Positions 6,063-8,430 of a stretch of DNA of 8,430 nt are shown here, one piece after another. The stretch covers positions 1-8,430 of the forward strand of contig JAAVZQ010000112.1 of assembly GCA_022791735.1 (NCBI GenBank), given 5' to 3'. The translations under genes were made by a program, and so were the position numbers. The stretch is from Clostridia bacterium (GTDB lineage Bacteria; Bacillota; Clostridia; TANB77; CAG-508). The notes under the pieces are model-generated. The model was not told the origin of the DNA. It did no database searches and saw nothing but the letters and a program-made list of their open reading frames with translations. Numbering within the stretch: the first letter of the stretch is position 1; each line of letters begins with the position of its first letter.

Positions 6063-7070
6063 ATGAAGAAAAAAAGAAAAGTAAATAAAAAGAAGCTAAT
6101 TTCTAGGGTTTTTCTTTTAGTAATACTAATAGTTATTATAATATTTATAAAAAATATTTTTACTAAAAAAGAAGTGCCAAAATATGATGTCTCTGTATTT
6201 GTAAAAGGAGAAAACATCATAGAAACTTTATCTCATGCTCCATACATTAATAAAGATAATATACTTTATCTGTCTATTCAAGATATTGGTAAGATTTTTG
6301 ACAAAGATATATACTTTGAAGAAGAAACCAAAAAAGTAATTACAACGCACGAAACTAAAGTAGCAGCAATAGATGTAGTAAACAATACATTAGAATTAAA
6401 TAGTGCAAATTTAATATTAAATTCAGGTGTATTAGATTATGGAAACAACCAATATATGATACCAATATCAGAACTTACGAAAGTCTACAATATAGAAGTG
6501 TTTGGGACAGAAAAATCAAGCATTATATATTCTTTATATGATGAATTTGTAACATTTAAAACTATGAAAAAGACAAGCTTAAAAGAAAATACAAGTGGTT
6601 TTTCTAAAACTATAAAAAAACTAGGAAAAGACGAAGAACTAATCTATATAGGAGAAACTGAAAAAAAGGGTTGGATTAAAGTTTTAAGTTATGATGGCAA
6701 AATGGGATACGTTAAGAGTAATAAAATGACTGATAAAGAATATAAAAGGACAGCTATGGGAGAAAGAGGAAAGACATTAAAAGCAGAAAACATAGAAAAT
6801 TCAATAAAAGTTACAAATAGTTTACTGAAAGCAGAAAAGCTAAATAATTTTACAACAAGAAAAGAAGCTATACAAAAGGTTATATCAGAGATGATTTCAA
6901 AAGAAAAATATGTAGTGAACCTAGATTTAAAAGATGTGTCAGCAGAAAAGGAAAAACTAGAAAGATTTGTAACGGAACTTATACCAAGACTTAGAGAGAT
7001 TGGTGGAACAATCGGGATAACAAACAATAATATTTTGTCAAGCGAATTTTTACAAAATCATAATCTTTAA
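6063..7070 (+). CDS. Membrane-anchored stalk-SH3 protein with degenerate, shortened GH18-like C-terminus
   Basis: This 335-residue protein starts with a Lys/Arg-rich end and one membrane helix (about 12-29), so the remainder lies outside the cell. Residues about 40-160 resemble the copper amine oxidase N-terminal-like stalk domain of clostridial wall proteins. Residues about 164-225 look like a bacterial SH3 domain (KTSLKEN, GWIKV, KMGYVKS). Residues about 240-335 resemble the middle of a GH18 glycosidase of the spore/wall type. At the GH18 catalytic motif DGxxxDxE it reads YVVNLDLK (283-290), so the catalytic glutamate is Lys290 and only D288 remains. The second half of the barrel is missing. 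It is therefore probably non-catalytic, perhaps a wall-binding protein or a decayed hydrolase. The stop lies 6 bp before a MITE-like element. GGAGG stands 5 nt before the ATG. The stalk and SH3 calls are firmer than the GH18 call. Confidence 0.7.
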   Translation: MKKKRKVNKKKLISRVFLLVILIVIIIFIKNIFTKKEVPKYDVSVFVKGENIIETLSHAPYINKDNILYLSIQDIGKIFDKDIYFEEETKKVITTHETKVAAIDVVNNTLELNSANLILNSGVLDYGNNQYMIPISELTKVYNIEVFGTEKSSIIYSLYDEFVTFKTMKKTSLKENTSGFSKTIKKLGKDEELIYIGETEKKGWIKVLSYDGKMGYVKSNKMTDKEYKRTAMGERGKTLKAENIENSIKVTNSLLKAEKLNNFTTRKEAIQKVISEMISKEKYVVNLDLKDVSAEKEKLERFVTELIPRLREIGGTIGITNNNILSSEFLQNHNL

Positions 7071-7076
7071 TAATTG

Positions 7077-7305
7077 ATAATTTACAGCTTTAAAGTTTCG
7101 GCTGTCCTGCCACGGATAGTTATATATAATTTTTTTTAACACCTTGGTGTCGTAACCTCTAATCTGTGCGTGACGGCGTAGCTTACAATGTCGGTTACTC
7201 CATTTCGCACTCGCGATTGCTCGTTTGAACGCTTACGCGGTGTTATTTAAAAATCATATATAACTACCCTGCGCGGACTTTAAATTGTTATTAGCTGTAA
7301 ATTAT
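7077..7305. mobile_element. MITE-like palindromic element, 229 bp, non-coding
   Basis: The ends are perfect 13-bp inverted repeats: ATAATTTACAGCT (7077-7089) and AGCTGTAAATTAT (7293-7305). A second inverted pair lies inside: TAGTTATATAT (7117-7127) with ATATATAACTA (7256-7266), and TAACACC (7137-7143) with GGTGTTA (7239-7245). The whole can fold as one long stem. The core (about 7095-7240) is clearly richer in G and C than the genes on either side and holds small hairpins such as ACACC-TT-GGTGT (7139-7150). No open frame of useful length is present. This is the look of a miniature inverted-repeat transposable element. A target duplication is not evident beyond a possible TA. It separates the stalk/SH3 gene from mltG and covers nearly all of the 258-bp gap. 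A structured RNA is the main alternative. Confidence 0.65.
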
Positions 7306-7328
7306 AAACATAAGAAAGGAAAATAAAT

Positions 7329-8430
7329 ATGGAAGAAAACGAAATACCAAGAAGAAGAAACAAACATGCAGAAGAGAAAAAATCACACTTAGGAGTAAAA
7401 ATAATAATTATGCTAATATTATTAGTGATAATTGTAGTAATTTCAGCATTATTATGGTATAATACATCTTTATCAGGAACAGGCACAAAAGAAGAACAAG
7501 TAGAATTTGAGATAGCAATGGGCTCAGGCACTGATAAAATTGCTAATGTATTAAAAGAAAAGGGACTAATTAAAGACACACTTGTATTTAAGATATATGT
7601 AAAACTAAATAATATATCTAACTTTAAAGCAGGAAAATACACTATTACAAAAGATATGTCTGTACCAGAAATTGCAGAAGCTCTGCAAACAGGAAAAGTG
7701 TTTAAAGATGGGCACAACATAACATTTGTAGAAGGTAAGACCTTTAGATATGTTGCAAAAACAATTGCAGCAAACACAAACAATACAGAAGAAGATGTAT
7801 ATGCAGTATTAGAAGACACTGAATATATAGATAGTTTAATAAGCAAATATTGGTTTATTACAAAAGATATAAAAAATGAAGATATATATTATGCATTAGA
7901 AGGATACCTTTTCCCAGATACATATACATTTGAAAGCAAAGATGTATCAGTAAAAGATATTTTCAAAGTAATGCTTGATAAAATGGAAAAAGTATTAAAT
8001 GAATACAAAACAGATATACAATCAAGTAGCTATGATGTACATGATATACTTACATTAGCATCAATTATTGAAAATGAATCAATGTTTGATAAAGATAGGA
8101 AAGATATATCAAGCGTATTATATAATAGATTGAATAAAAGAATGTCACTTGGATGTGATGTTACAACATATTATGGTTCAAAAATAGAACTTGGTACACG
8201 TGACTTATACAAAAATGAAATAAATGATAGCAATCCATATAATACTCGTGGACCAAACATGGCAGGAAAACTTCCTGTTCGGACCTATCTCAATGGTTGG
8301 AAAAGCAGCATTAGAAGCAGCAATAGAGCCAAATGATACAGATTATTTATTCTTTGTTGCAGATAAAGATGGAAATGTTTACTTTACAAAAACAGTAGAA
8401 GAACATAACGCAAAAACTAATGAAATCAAA
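7329..8430 (+). CDS. mltG: MltG/YceG-type endolytic murein transglycosylase, split by a +1 frameshift at 8280, cut by the window edge
   Basis: MltG cleaves nascent peptidoglycan strands at the membrane and is thought to end glycan chains. Seen here: a charged cytoplasmic tail (1-22), one membrane helix (23-44), a LysM-like subdomain (about 60-120), then the YceG domain with LEGYLFPDTY, and LASIIENE with the presumed catalytic Glu248, followed by VLYNRL. In this frame the sequence leaves the family after GKLPV (residue 317), at CGG (8280-8282), and stops at 8334-8336. Reading GGA at 8281-8283 instead continues as GPISMVGKAALEAA, then DYLFFVADKDGN and TVEEHN to the right edge, which is the expected MltG C-terminus (family motif LPxGPIxxxG). 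One base too many is thus present near 8278-8280. GAAAGGA (7314-7320) precedes the ATG by 8 nt. A MITE-like element lies just upstream. Confidence 0.93.
8264..8283 (+). other. Candidate +1 recoding site 2 (AGGA-N12-CGG-A)
   Basis: In the mltG frame the codons run CTT CCT GTT CGG, the last (8280-8282) being the only CGG codon of the gene. A +1 move reads GGA (8281-8283) as the near-invariant glycine of LPxGPI. AGGA lies at 8264-8267, with 12 nt before CGG, matching site 1 at 5024-5043. No homopolymer longer than two bases is present, so a simple homopolymer sequencing error is less likely here than at site 1. Confidence 0.45.

Noticed and set aside
7280..7846. Minus-strand open frame across the start of mltG and the MITE-like element's right end
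   Set aside because: It is antisense to the well-supported mltG N-terminus and shows no recognisable motif; it is Ser/Thr/Phe-rich, as expected of a shadow.
1..8430. CRISPR array, tRNA or rRNA genes, T-box or known riboswitch
   Set aside because: No regularly spaced repeats of CRISPR length, no cloverleaf with GTTCGA-type arm, and no conserved riboswitch core were seen in the intergenic stretches.

Overview
The window comes from a strongly AT-rich low-GC Gram-positive bacterium, most likely an uncultured or gut-type member of Clostridia. The reasons are a PolC-type DNA polymerase III, Shine-Dalgarno sites of the GGAGG/AAGGAG type before nearly every gene, heavy use of ATA and AGA codons, and Firmicutes-style rho-independent terminators. 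No gene here fixes the genus.

Layout, left to right. Bases 1-62 hold the possible 5' end of a leftward gene. Bases 153-729 are a complete YefM-YoeB type toxin-antitoxin operon with a consensus-like promoter and three operator repeats spaced 12 bp apart. Bases 947-4918 encode PolC. A near-perfect promoter inside the 3' end of polC serves a small DUF1294 membrane-protein gene (4965-5265), which is split by one extra base and followed by a strong terminator (5277-5311). A gene-free stretch (5312-5558) contains three DnaA boxes. A short rhodanese gene (5559-5918) ends inside its own terminator hairpin. A membrane-anchored stalk-SH3 protein with a degenerate, cut-short GH18-like tail (6063-7070) abuts a 229-bp palindromic, MITE-like element (7077-7305). 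The window ends in mltG (7329 to the right edge), which is also split by one extra base.

The genes do not form one pathway. PolC (and, through the DnaA boxes, perhaps the 5.4-kb region) belongs to replication; MltG and the stalk/SH3 protein act at the cell envelope; the toxin-antitoxin pair and the MITE-like element are accessory DNA.

The most interesting signal is shared by the two split genes. In both, the reading frame must move by +1 at the same four bases, CGG-A, where skipping to GGA restores a glycine and the full family sequence. By eye these are the only two in-frame CGG codons in any gene of the window. Both also have AGGA exactly 12 nt upstream of the CGG. This fits +1 recoding at an unassigned or starved CGG codon (or a quadruplet CGGA read as glycine). 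It could also be two unrelated indels or systematic assembly errors, and reads or proteomics are needed to decide.
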